In this document: one piece after another, positions 7,868-14,619 of the stretch
Layout of the letters: each line of letters opens with the position of its first letter
Numbering within the stretch: position 1 is the first letter of the stretch
Source of the DNA: Alloalcanivorax balearicus MACL04
GTDB lineage: Bacteria; Pseudomonadota; Gammaproteobacteria; Pseudomonadales; Alcanivoracaceae
Length of the DNA stretch: 64,000 nucleotides
Direction of reading: 5' to 3'
Assembly (NCBI RefSeq): GCF_025532145.1
Contig: NZ_ARXS01000001.1
Coordinates: 186,001 to 250,000 of the forward strand
Position numbers and translations under genes: made by a program
Notes under the pieces: generated by a model
The model's database searches: none
What the model saw: the letters and a program-made list of their open reading frames with translations, nothing else
Told to the model about the DNA's origin: nothing

Positions 7868-8254
7868 ATGACCAGTGCGGAACTCACCAGCGTTTACAAG
7901 GGCTATATCGCGTGTCTGAACGCGCAGGATTGGAAAAAACTAGAGTATTTCGTAGCCGACGATGTTGAGCACAATGCCAGCGTTCTGGGCTTGCCGGGTT
8001 ATCGCAAGATGCTGGAGAAGGATTTTTCAGAAATCCCAGACCTGCAATTTAACATTGAACTGTTAGTAGTAGAACCACCTCATATCGCAAGCCGTTTACG
8101 CTTCGATTGCTCGCCTTCGGCAACCTTTCTTGGCCTAAGCGTAAATGGGAAAGCGATTTCCTTCGCGGAGAACGTTTTCTACGAGTTTCGGGAGGCCAAG
8201 ATTGCGCGCGTCTGGTCAGTCATTGACAAGGCTGCAATTGAGGCTCAGCTGTAA
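7868..8254 (+). CDS. SnoaL-like/NTF2-fold protein (cassette-like)
   Basis: A 128-residue alpha+beta-barrel protein of the NTF2-like superfamily, closest to SnoaL-type ester cyclase/hydratase domains: an N-terminal helix with YIACLNAQDWKKLEYFVADDVEHN, then LPGYRKMLEKDFSEIPDLQF and a final strand pair ISFAENVFYEFREAKIARVWSVID. Such proteins bind small hydrophobic molecules, and the catalytic role varies. The N-terminal DW and FVADDV pattern is typical of the fold. Start at the ATG 49 bp after attC 1. It probably represents the cargo of one gene cassette. Confidence 0.75.
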   Translation: MTSAELTSVYKGYIACLNAQDWKKLEYFVADDVEHNASVLGLPGYRKMLEKDFSEIPDLQFNIELLVVEPPHIASRLRFDCSPSATFLGLSVNGKAISFAENVFYEFREAKIARVWSVIDKAAIEAQL

Positions 8255-8286
8255 GCTTGGGGCAAGTGGGTTGGGGCGTTAGTGCT

Positions 8287-8424
8287 ATGAACACGTTGCA
8301 ATTACATAGAGATGGATTCGAGAGTGGCGTTGTCACTGAATCCAGTTTTGCCGCTTTACATGATGCCGAGGGCTACGGTACCACCCCCTCCTCCGGCGAG
8401 TTTCTTCGGCGCTCGAAGCATTGA
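8287..8424 (+). CDS. Small 45-residue cassette ORF
   Basis: An ATG at 8287 opens a 45-residue frame beginning MNTLQLHRDGFESGVVTESS and ending SGEFLRRSKH. It starts 2 bp after a GTTAGTG core-like sequence (8278-8284), and its TGA lies inside the left end of attC site 2. That is the exact arrangement expected for a short integron cassette. No ribosome site is obvious and I do not recognise the product. Amino acid use looks protein-like. It could be a real small protein or the remnant of a larger one. Confidence 0.4.
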   Translation: MNTLQLHRDGFESGVVTESSFAALHDAEGYGTTPSSGEFLRRSKH

Positions 8425-8502
8425 CAAGGCCAGGCACAGCGCCGGCTTTTTCGTTCCGGCTTCGCCTCCCCTACAAAGCCGTGTGTGCTGTTGGCGTTAG
8501 GC
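8419..8502 (+). other. Integron attC-like recombination site 2
   Basis: R' GTTAGGC (8496-8502) is preceded by spacer TTGGC and L' TGTGCTG. On the left, CATTGAC (8419-8425), spacer AAGGC and L'' CAGGCACA pair with L' except for one extra G, the same extrahelical position as in site 1. R'' is diverged from the RYYYAAC consensus. The central part contains an inner GCCGG...CCGGC stem. The site ends 4 bp before the next gene start. Confidence 0.55.
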
Positions 8503-8506
8503 AAAT

Positions 8507-9727
8507 ATGACGATGATTGAGATTAAACACCCGCAAGAGCTGATGCGTTTACGCCGCCTTGCCTTGGCGGCGCAAGGTTTGCTGCAGGCGCAGCCTTATG
8601 GCAGTGGTTTGGCCGGGGCGCGTAAAGCGATTAACCACCTGGGTTATGTTCAGATTGACACCATATCGGTGGTGGAGCGGGCACACCATCATGTTCTTCA
8701 CTCCCGAGTGCCTCAATTCAACCCGGTCATGACCAATAAGATGTTGGTTGATGGCGACATTTTTGAGTATTGGGCGCATGCGGCGGCCTTTCTACCCATC
8801 GCCGATTTTCGCTTTTCATTGCCCTACAAGCATGCCATTAAAAATGGTCGGACCCATTGGAATAGAAGCCCTGATAGAGCGCTCATGAGCAGGCTGTTGA
8901 GGCGCATACGTTCAGAGGGCCCGATACGGTCGCGTGATATAGAAACCAGCACGGAGAAACGTGCAGGCTGGTGGGATTGGAAGCCCGCGAAAAAGGCGCT
9001 CGAACAACTGTATATGCAAGGCGACCTGATGGTCAGTGATCGTACCGGCTTCCAGAAAACCTATGACTTAACCGAGCGAGTACTGCCCGATCACGTCAAT
9101 ACACAGATGCCCGGCATGGATGAGTTTGCGACGCACATTGTAGACCAGCAATTGCGTTGCCATGGGCTTGCTTCACTCAAAGGGCTGACCTACCTGCGCC
9201 GAAACCCCGCGTTGCGGAAGGCAGTGAAAGTCCTTGTCAACGAAAGGCTCGCGCAGGGCACGTTAGATCAGATAAAACTCAGCAGCGGCGAAGTCTTTAT
9301 AATGGAGGCGGGGGTGCTTGAGCGGCCGCTTCCACGGCTGAACAACCGCATGGTCATTCTTTCTCCGTTCGACAATAGCGTTATTCAGCGCGAACGGCTC
9401 AAATCGCTTTTTCAATATGACTATCAAATAGAATGCTACGTGCCCGAGGCCAAACGTCGATACGGCTATTTTTGCCTACCGCTGCTCTATCGCGATGAGT
9501 TTGTTGGGCGGATGGATTGCAAAGCCCATCGGAAGACCGGAGTGTTGGAGATTAAGTCACTGTATTTTGAGCAGCACAACTTTGACGAAGACCAGATTGT
9601 GACTGCCTTTGTGGATGTCATCACAAAGTTCTGTCAGTTCCAGGAATGTGACACCGTGCGTTTATCAGAAGCCTACCCAAAACACCTGACCCAACGTTTG
9701 TGCCACGAGCTAGAATCTCTGGGATGA
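8507..9727 (+). CDS. YcaQ/AlkX-type DNA glycosylase, winged-helix (HTH_42) family
   Basis: A 406-residue protein of the HTH_42 superfamily, which includes E. coli YcaQ, an interstrand-crosslink DNA glycosylase, and Streptomyces AlkZ. Three tandem winged helices form the lesion cradle. The catalytic Q-x-D motif of the YcaQ branch is present as GYVQIDTISVV (Q49-I50-D51), followed by the conserved RAHHHVLHSRVP segment. Its C-terminal half has the PFDNSVIQRERLKSLFQYDYQIECY region typical in blocks of the family. It would remove bulky alkylated or crosslinked bases. It begins 4 bp after attC site 2, so it appears to be carried as a cassette. GC is lower than flanking core genes. Confidence 0.82.
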   Translation: MTMIEIKHPQELMRLRRLALAAQGLLQAQPYGSGLAGARKAINHLGYVQIDTISVVERAHHHVLHSRVPQFNPVMTNKMLVDGDIFEYWAHAAAFLPIADFRFSLPYKHAIKNGRTHWNRSPDRALMSRLLRRIRSEGPIRSRDIETSTEKRAGWWDWKPAKKALEQLYMQGDLMVSDRTGFQKTYDLTERVLPDHVNTQMPGMDEFATHIVDQQLRCHGLASLKGLTYLRRNPALRKAVKVLVNERLAQGTLDQIKLSSGEVFIMEAGVLERPLPRLNNRMVILSPFDNSVIQRERLKSLFQYDYQIECYVPEAKRRYGYFCLPLLYRDEFVGRMDCKAHRKTGVLEIKSLYFEQHNFDEDQIVTAFVDVITKFCQFQECDTVRLSEAYPKHLTQRLCHELESLG

Positions 9728-9746
9728 TACGGATTCAAAGCAGTGC

Positions 9747-9901
9747 GTCTAACGATGCACCAAGCCCTTCGGGCACAAGCAGAGGGTGGCGTTCGCGTGG
9801 AAGAAATCGGAGATCCTTTGATGCAAAAAATCCGATATCTGGATAAGCTGATTGATGAGTTGGCGAAAGGAAAGACAATGGAGGGGATTTTTCGGCAATA
9901 G
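9747..9901 (+). other. attC left-half remnant and 48-residue ORF
   Basis: GTCTAAC (9747-9753) fits the R'' consensus RYYYAAC, 19 bp after the glycosylase stop, but no GTTRRRY partner follows. It is directly followed by a small frame from ATG 9755 to TAG 9899-9901. That frame encodes 48 residues with a helical stretch, [20 protein letters not shown]. It has no clear ribosome site and may be the C-terminal fragment of a lost gene. If cassette-derived, the right half of this attC has been replaced by other DNA. Confidence 0.35.
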
Positions 9902-9987
9902 TTCCGTAGTTGTTTTCTCCATACCTGTATGCTTCCGCATAACAAATTTCGGGTGCGGGATCATCCCCTACTAAAGGAAATCAAATT

Positions 9988-10686
9988 ATGAGTAAGAAGT
10001 TGATTGGCAAAATTCTTCTATTGATTACTGTGGCTTTGTTTTCATCACCTTCGATAGCCGCGAAAAATCGTATCGGAATTTTGGTTTACGACAAAGTATT
10101 GAGCAGTGACGTAACGGCCCCGGCCGAGGTCTTTGGCGTTGCCACACGAAAATCCTGGTTCTCAAATTACGAAGTGTTACTAATTGGCGTAGATCGAGAC
10201 GCTTCCGTGGTGACCACGGAGGAAGGCATACGCCTGACGGTCGACAAAACGATCTATGACGATCTCGAATTGGATGCGCTAATCGTAACCAGTTCTTATG
10301 TCATGGATACCCTTTTTGAGAACAAGGACTTAACCAAATTCCTCAAAAGTCAGGCCCAGAATGTTTCCTGGCTGGCAAGTAACTGCTCTGGCGCTTTTTT
10401 GTACGCCCATGCGGGCCTTCTGGATGGTTACACAGCGACCACCTGGGCTGGAGGTGAAAAGCAGTTGCAGCGTGAATTTCCCAAAATCAATGTGATCGAG
10501 GATCGCAATGTTGTCGTTGATCGCAACAGAATCTCCAGCAATGGTGGGGTTCCGTCTTATCAGGGTGCTCTGGTCCTGCTGGCCCAGATGAGTAGCGAGA
10601 GGAAGGCTAAACAGGTATTTGAAACGATCCAGTTAAATCGTCTAATCCCCTGGAGCGAGGTAACCCGATACTTTCCTGAAAAATAA
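9988..10686 (+). CDS. Exported DJ-1/PfpI family protein
   Basis: A 232-residue class I glutamine-amidotransferase-like protein with a cleavable signal peptide (about residues 1-25, MSKKLIGKILLLITVALF then AXA-type site SIA-A). The mature part has the DJ-1/PfpI fold: RIGILVYDKV, the TAPAEVFGVA motif and the nucleophile elbow ASNCSGAF with C133. Members include isonitrile hydratases and chaperone/protease-like proteins, and the AraC-type regulators share this domain. An extracytoplasmic location is unusual and suggests a stress or small-molecule role outside the cytoplasm. Start has AAAGGAAA upstream. Confidence 0.78.
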   Translation: MSKKLIGKILLLITVALFSSPSIAAKNRIGILVYDKVLSSDVTAPAEVFGVATRKSWFSNYEVLLIGVDRDASVVTTEEGIRLTVDKTIYDDLELDALIVTSSYVMDTLFENKDLTKFLKSQAQNVSWLASNCSGAFLYAHAGLLDGYTATTWAGGEKQLQREFPKINVIEDRNVVVDRNRISSNGGVPSYQGALVLLAQMSSERKAKQVFETIQLNRLIPWSEVTRYFPEK

Positions 10687-10721
10687 GCGCGAACTATATA
10701 CAACATCGCTTGCTATCGGAG

Positions 10722-10739
10722 ACCTGGAACAGGTTTTTC
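10722..10739 (+). terminator. Weak intrinsic terminator after the PfpI gene
   Basis: ACCTG (10722-10726) and CAGGT (10730-10734) form a 5-bp stem with a GAA loop, followed by a T-rich run (TTTTCTTTTT). It is 35 bp past the stop. The short stem makes it weak. Confidence 0.45.
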
Positions 10740-10797
10740 TTTTTCTCGTCCAAACCTGGCTTCATAGGGAAGACAAAACGCAAGACCTGACCCCATT
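10738..10797. repeat. Right copy of degenerate direct repeat plus GACCTGACCCC motif
   Basis: Positions 10738-10774 resemble 5641-5678 in direct orientation (shared CCT.GC.TCATAG.GAAGAC). Immediately after, GCAAGACCTGACCCCATT (10780-10797) is the inverted counterpart of 7472-7489. Together they mark the right side of the accessory island. Confidence 0.4.
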
Positions 10798-10887
10798 GAT
10801 GCTCTACCTGTCTGGTACCTGTGGGCAAGGGAGAATTTGTCGCCTATAAATCCTGCGTATGAGCACGCCGGGCGCCAAGGAGACAGT

Positions 10888-11325
10888 ATGACCGTCAAAC
10901 GTATGGACAACGTGGGCATCGTGGTCGAAGACATCGATGCCGCCATTGAGTTCTTTAGCGAACTTGGCCTCGAACTCGAGGGGCGCGCACCTGTCGAGGG
11001 AAGCTGGGCTGATGATGTGACCGGGTTGCGCGGCATGCGCGTCGAGATTGCCATGATGCGCACGCCGGATGGCCACAGCCGGCTCGAACTCTCCCGGTTC
11101 CTGGCGCCGCCCGTGGTCGCCGATCACCGCACCGCGCCGGTGAACGCTCTCGGCTATCTGCGCGTGATGTTCACCGTGGAGGACATCGACGATACGCTCG
11201 TCCGGCTTAGCAACCGCGGCGCGGAACTCGTCGGCACGGTGGCCCAATTCGGAGACACGTATCGCCTCTGCTACATCCGCGGCCCCGAAGGAATCCTCAT
11301 CGGACTCGCCCAGGAGCTTGGGTAG
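10888..11325 (+). CDS. VOC family protein (glyoxalase/bleomycin-resistance fold)
   Basis: A 145-residue vicinal-oxygen-chelate protein with two beta-alpha-beta-beta-beta modules. The N-terminal VKRMDNVGIVVEDIDAAIEFF and the C-terminal LGYLRVMFTVEDIDDTLVRL are the paired module starts, and the last strand contains CYIRGPEGILIGLAQEL with the conserved Glu ligand region. Substrate is unknown. The ATG at 10888 has AAGGAG 5 bp upstream and gives the standard family N-terminus. It is monocistronic, with its GC returning toward the core value. Confidence 0.85.
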   Translation: MTVKRMDNVGIVVEDIDAAIEFFSELGLELEGRAPVEGSWADDVTGLRGMRVEIAMMRTPDGHSRLELSRFLAPPVVADHRTAPVNALGYLRVMFTVEDIDDTLVRLSNRGAELVGTVAQFGDTYRLCYIRGPEGILIGLAQELG

Positions 11326-11329
11326 CCGA

Positions 11330-11460
11330 TTCGCTGCCAAGGCAGCTTCCCACAAAGGCAACGAAGTCGCTGGCCCGCTAGCGAATGATTCATGGAAGAA
11401 TTCGCCAGCAGGCGGAGGGCCGCCCCGACTGGCTCCTACAGTAGCTTTGTAGCAAAGCAA
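11330..11460. repeat. REP-like intergenic repeats
   Basis: Between convergent genes the sequence holds a CTGGCCCGCTAGCGAATGATTC-like motif, GGCTCCTACAG and a short hairpin GCTTTG-TAG-CAAAGC (about 11444-11458). These resemble diverged members of the CTCCTACAG repeat family seen at 24504 and 35781. It may also serve as a bidirectional 3' end. Confidence 0.35.
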
Positions 11461-11468
11461 CGGCGTTA

Positions 11469-12068
11469 TTAAACCTCTTCCACCGTCGCCAGCACTGGCA
11501 CGAACACGTCCGACATCGCCGCCAGGGCGGCCTTGTGCAGTTGCTCGGCCGGGACCACGCCGGTGCCATCGGTGGCGGGCAGGTCACGGGTGGCGCAGGC
11601 GGCGGCGACCACCGCCATGTCGAAGCCCAGGTCGTAGCCGGCCCGCACGGTGGAGGAAACACACATATGGGTCATGAAGCCGACCACCAGGACCGGGCCC
11701 TCCACGTCGCGCAGATGCTGTTCCAGATCCGTGCCGGAGAAGGCGTTGGGACGCGGTTTGGTGACCACTACCTCGCCTTCCGCGGGTTGGGCACGTTGCA
11801 GGAAGGCTCCGCCGCCGGCGGGGTCGAAGGGGCTGCCTGCCGGGCCTTGATGGGCCACGTGGATCACCGGCCAGTCCATTGCCGTGGCTCTTTCGCGCAA
11901 CCGTTCGATCTGGGTCAAGGCGTCATCGAGGCCAGTGAGCGGCAAGGCGCCGCTGCCATAGACTTCCTGGGCGTCGATGATCACGATCACCGCCTTGCCA
12001 CGTTGCGGGGTTTGCCAGGCTGGTGCGCCGGCCAGGGTTCTCAGGGTTACCGGCTTGTCGTTACTCAT
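11469..12068 (-). CDS. Isochorismatase-family cysteine hydrolase
   Basis: A 199-residue hydrolase of the isochorismatase/nicotinamidase superfamily. The catalytic triad is visible: D32 in VIVIIDAQ, K104 in VTKPRPNAF and nucleophile C136 in GFMTHMCVSSTVRAG, with the usual non-proline cis-peptide segment before it. Substrate is unknown; relatives act on pyrazinamide/nicotinamide, ureido acids or isochorismate. The ATG at 12068 is chosen because GGGAG lies upstream; the longer open frame adds an arginine-rich extension. It is divergent from the LysR gene at 12178, a standard regulator-target layout. Confidence 0.85.
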   Translation of the reverse strand: MSNDKPVTLRTLAGAPAWQTPQRGKAVIVIIDAQEVYGSGALPLTGLDDALTQIERLRERATAMDWPVIHVAHQGPAGSPFDPAGGGAFLQRAQPAEGEVVVTKPRPNAFSGTDLEQHLRDVEGPVLVVGFMTHMCVSSTVRAGYDLGFDMAVVAAACATRDLPATDGTGVVPAEQLHKAALAAMSDVFVPVLATVEEV

Positions 12069-12160
12069 GTCGCGTGCTCCCGTGTCAGCGCATGGATTCA
12101 ATGAGGGCCCATGGTGGCCTGCGCATTCGCCTGATCCAAGCTGGTATTTCGCGAGCATTA

Positions 12161-12176
12161 CCTGCAAAAATGCAGG
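12161..12176. promoter_or_regulatory. Perfect inverted repeat before the LysR gene
   Basis: CCTGCA-AAAA-TGCAGG ends 1 bp before the LysR ATG. It could be an autoregulatory operator, or an RNA hairpin that masks the start. Confidence 0.4.
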
Positions 12177-12177
12177 C

Positions 12178-13032
12178 ATGAAAGATTGGGATGATTTCCG
12201 TTTTCTGCTGGCCCTGAGCCGCTCCGGTACTCTGCGCGAAGCGGCGCGCCGTCTTGGGGTGAACGAGACCACCATGGCCCGCCGCCTCGCCGCCGTGGAA
12301 GGCCGTCAGGGCACCACTTTGTTTCTGCGGGGGCGGGACGGCCTGCAGCCAACCCCCACGGGCGAGCGGCTGGTGCGGGCGGCGGAGCGCATGGAGCAGG
12401 CGCTGCTACGGACCAATCCGGATCACGGCCAGGGGACGGTATCAGGGCTGGTACGGCTGACCTCGGTGGCCTGGATCGTGGAGGCGCTGCTGGCGCCCCG
12501 TCTGATTGATCTGCATCGGCGCCACCCGGCGCTGACCATGGAACTGGCGGCGTCCAATACCACTGTCAGCCTGTCCCGCCGGGACGCGGATCTGGCGCTG
12601 CGTCTGGCCCGCCCTCGGGAAGAGCATCTGGTGGCCCGGCGTCTGGGCGCGCTCGGGTTGACGCTGGCCACTTCGGTGCAGGGCTCCGCCCAAGGCTGGA
12701 TCGCCTACCATCGCGGCTGGGACAATCTGCCGGAGATCCAGGCCATGGCCGGCGTTTTCCGGGACCCGCCGGTGGCGCGCATCGCGGGCCTCACGGGCAT
12801 TCAGGCGGCGGTGCGTTCGGGGCTTGGCATGGCGATGCTGCCGGATCCGATGATCGCCGCGGACCCGGGCCTGACGGCAGCGCAGCCGACCATAAGGGTC
12901 AGCCGGCCACTGTGGGTGGTACTGCACGAGGATCTGCGCGAGCGCCCGGCGATCCGGGCCTGCCTGGATTGGCTGGAGGAGGTGGTACGGGAGGCCGGCT
13001 GGACCGATCAGCCCTCGCTGAAATCGAAGTAG
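12178..13032 (+). CDS. LysR family transcriptional regulator
   Basis: A 284-residue LTTR. The N-terminal winged helix-turn-helix is WDDFRFLLALSRSGTLREAA then RRLGVNETTMARRLAAVEGRQGTTLF (residues 3-50), followed by a linker helix and a substrate-binding domain from about 85. The start is ATG 12178, with the protein reading MKDWDDFRF. It is divergent from the isochorismatase-family gene and probably regulates it, with an effector I cannot predict. The 3' end overlaps the convergent gene at 13008 by 25 bp. Confidence 0.88.
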   Translation: MKDWDDFRFLLALSRSGTLREAARRLGVNETTMARRLAAVEGRQGTTLFLRGRDGLQPTPTGERLVRAAERMEQALLRTNPDHGQGTVSGLVRLTSVAWIVEALLAPRLIDLHRRHPALTMELAASNTTVSLSRRDADLALRLARPREEHLVARRLGALGLTLATSVQGSAQGWIAYHRGWDNLPEIQAMAGVFRDPPVARIAGLTGIQAAVRSGLGMAMLPDPMIAADPGLTAAQPTIRVSRPLWVVLHEDLRERPAIRACLDWLEEVVREAGWTDQPSLKSK

Positions 13033-13586
13033 AGCACGTTGGACCAGTTGCCCAACCCCAACTCATGGAGCGACGCCAGCGGGTTCGCCGGTTGCAGGTT
13101 CAGCATCCGCGCCAGGGGCCCGGGAGCCGAGGGTTTGACCTGATTGAGGTGGCGCAAGGTGCGTTCCATTTCCTGGTCCAGATCCGCCAGACTCCCGAAC
13201 AGGTCCCGGTTCTGCTGGGCCAGTGGCGTCTCGTCCAGGTCGAAGATCTCGGCGCACTCCAGCACAATGTGATCGGCGCGATTCTCCGGCGCATTCAGGA
13301 AGGCTTCCGCCTCTTGCACCAGTTCCGCTGCCTCGGGCCAGTCGATGCGCGCCAGGAAGTCACACAGGCGCCTTACGCCCTTGTCGTAATCCCCCGCCAG
13401 CGCCACGTCGTCGTCCAGTTCCCAGATCATGGAGGGGCAGATCACGGTATCGGCGGACACCAGCAACCGGTAGCAGAGCGGAATCGCGTACCCCCATTCG
13501 GACAACCCCCGGACCACGGGTTTGGGCTGATCCGGCGTCCGCGCGGGAACCCGGTCGGTCGCGTAAAGATAGCTTCGGTTCGCCAT
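13008..13586 (-). CDS. Conserved-looking protein of unknown function
   Basis: A 192-residue soluble protein starting MANRSYLYATDRVPARTP. It contains GLSEWGYAIPLCYRLLVSAD, an acidic ELDDDVALAGDYDKGVRRLCDF helix and a C-terminal LGNWSNVLYFDFSEG. No catalytic or binding motif is obvious. The pattern resembles proteins listed only as domains of unknown function. It overlaps the 3' end of the convergent LysR gene by 25 bp, so the two transcripts are antisense to each other at their ends. Confidence 0.7.
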   Translation of the reverse strand: MANRSYLYATDRVPARTPDQPKPVVRGLSEWGYAIPLCYRLLVSADTVICPSMIWELDDDVALAGDYDKGVRRLCDFLARIDWPEAAELVQEAEAFLNAPENRADHIVLECAEIFDLDETPLAQQNRDLFGSLADLDQEMERTLRHLNQVKPSAPGPLARMLNLQPANPLASLHELGLGNWSNVLYFDFSEG

Positions 13587-13676
13587 GAGGTGCCGCCTGT
13601 GCTGCTTTGGAATGAGCCGCCTATGGTGACCTCACCGCACAGCGCCGACAAGAGAGGCCCGTTTTCCGGAACTTCA

Positions 13677-14093
13677 TTATTCTTCCCAATCCGGGTTCCA
13701 GGCGACTTCCCAAAGGTGGCCATCCGGATCCTGAAAGTAACCGCAATAACCGCCCCAGAAGGCTTTCTCCGCGGCCTTGGTCACGTGGGCACCGGCCGCC
13801 TCGGCCTGCCGCATCACCTCGTCCACTTGCTCTGGCGAGCCCACGTTATGGGCCAGAGTAAACCCTCCGGCCGAGGCGGGCATCAACGGGACACCCGCTC
13901 CCCTGGCCAGGGCCAGGCGGGGATACAGCGCCAGCACCAGGCCGCCGTCGAGATGGAAAAACACCACCGCGCCGTCCTCGAATTCGGTGCCAACGATGCC
14001 CTCCGTGGGCAAACCGAGGCCGTCGCGATAAAACGTCAGGGAACGATCCAGGTCATCCACACCCAGGGTGATGACTTTGATTTTCGCTTTCAT
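13677..14093 (-). CDS. VOC family protein
   Basis: A 138-residue glyoxalase-like protein: KVITLGVDDLDRSLTFYRDGLGLP opens the first module, and GYCGYFQDPDGHLWEVAWNPDW closes the second, carrying the conserved Glu near the C-terminus. This variant (LGVDDLDRSLTFYRDGLGLPTEG) is common in proteobacteria as a putative dioxygenase/lyase of unknown substrate. The ATG at 14093 starts MKAKIKVITLG; GGAGAAG lies upstream on the reverse strand. It is probably monocistronic. Confidence 0.86.
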   Translation of the reverse strand: MKAKIKVITLGVDDLDRSLTFYRDGLGLPTEGIVGTEFEDGAVVFFHLDGGLVLALYPRLALARGAGVPLMPASAGGFTLAHNVGSPEQVDEVMRQAEAAGAHVTKAAEKAFWGGYCGYFQDPDGHLWEVAWNPDWEE

Positions 14094-14209
14094 CCGTCTT
14101 CTCCAAGACAGCGGAACAGGAACCCGTGAGCCTGGCTCAACGTCGCCCGGATGTCTTGAATAAATCGGACAAAATCCGCCCCGTCGGGGATCCGCTGTTG
14201 TTCAGGGAA

Positions 14210-14590
14210 TCAGCGTTTCTTTTTCCCGGGCATGATGAATTTCATCAGGGTCATGAACCACATCAGCTGGCCGGGGTCACCTTCCACCTTGATGTCACCG
14301 GCCTGCATGCCTTCCATGAACGCCATCTGGTTCTTGCCGGAGGCACGCAGGGTGCGGAACGCGTAATCCGCGTCGCGGAAATTCAGGGTGATGGTGGGGG
14401 CGCCGTGCAAACCGGCACCGTGTTTTACGCCTTGCGGCGTGAAGTGATACCAGCGGGCCACCCGGCCATCGAAGGTACGCCATTGCATCAGCACATCCCG
14501 GTGCTCCAATTGCTGGCGGAAACCCTCATTGTGGCGGCCCAGCCAGCGCAATCGCCAGCCGAGCAGCATCAAGATGAAACGAAACTTCAT
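14210..14590 (-). CDS. SCP2 sterol-binding-domain protein
   Basis: A 126-residue protein with an N-terminal hydrophobic/arginine-rich helix and an SCP2-like domain, seen as TITLNFRDADYAFRTLRASGKNQ then AFMEGMQAGDIKVEGDPGQLMWFM. This GxIxxxGD pattern is the family signature. Such domains bind lipids or acyl-CoA in a hydrophobic tunnel. It ends MPGKKKR. It lies 29 bp downstream of rubB on the same strand and could be co-transcribed with it, linking lipid binding to alkane oxidation by inference only. Confidence 0.75.
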   Translation of the reverse strand: MKFRFILMLLGWRLRWLGRHNEGFRQQLEHRDVLMQWRTFDGRVARWYHFTPQGVKHGAGLHGAPTITLNFRDADYAFRTLRASGKNQMAFMEGMQAGDIKVEGDPGQLMWFMTLMKFIMPGKKKR

Positions 14591-14619
14591 TACGCGCTCC
14601 CGGCCGGCGGCCGGCCCGG

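Noticed and set aside
8221-8284. CATTGACAAGGC...GTTAGTG as a third complete attC
   Set aside because: The left part repeats that of site 2 exactly, but it lies within coding sequence of the 7868 gene and the inner L arms do not pair. Only the GTTAGTG core was kept as a weak hint.
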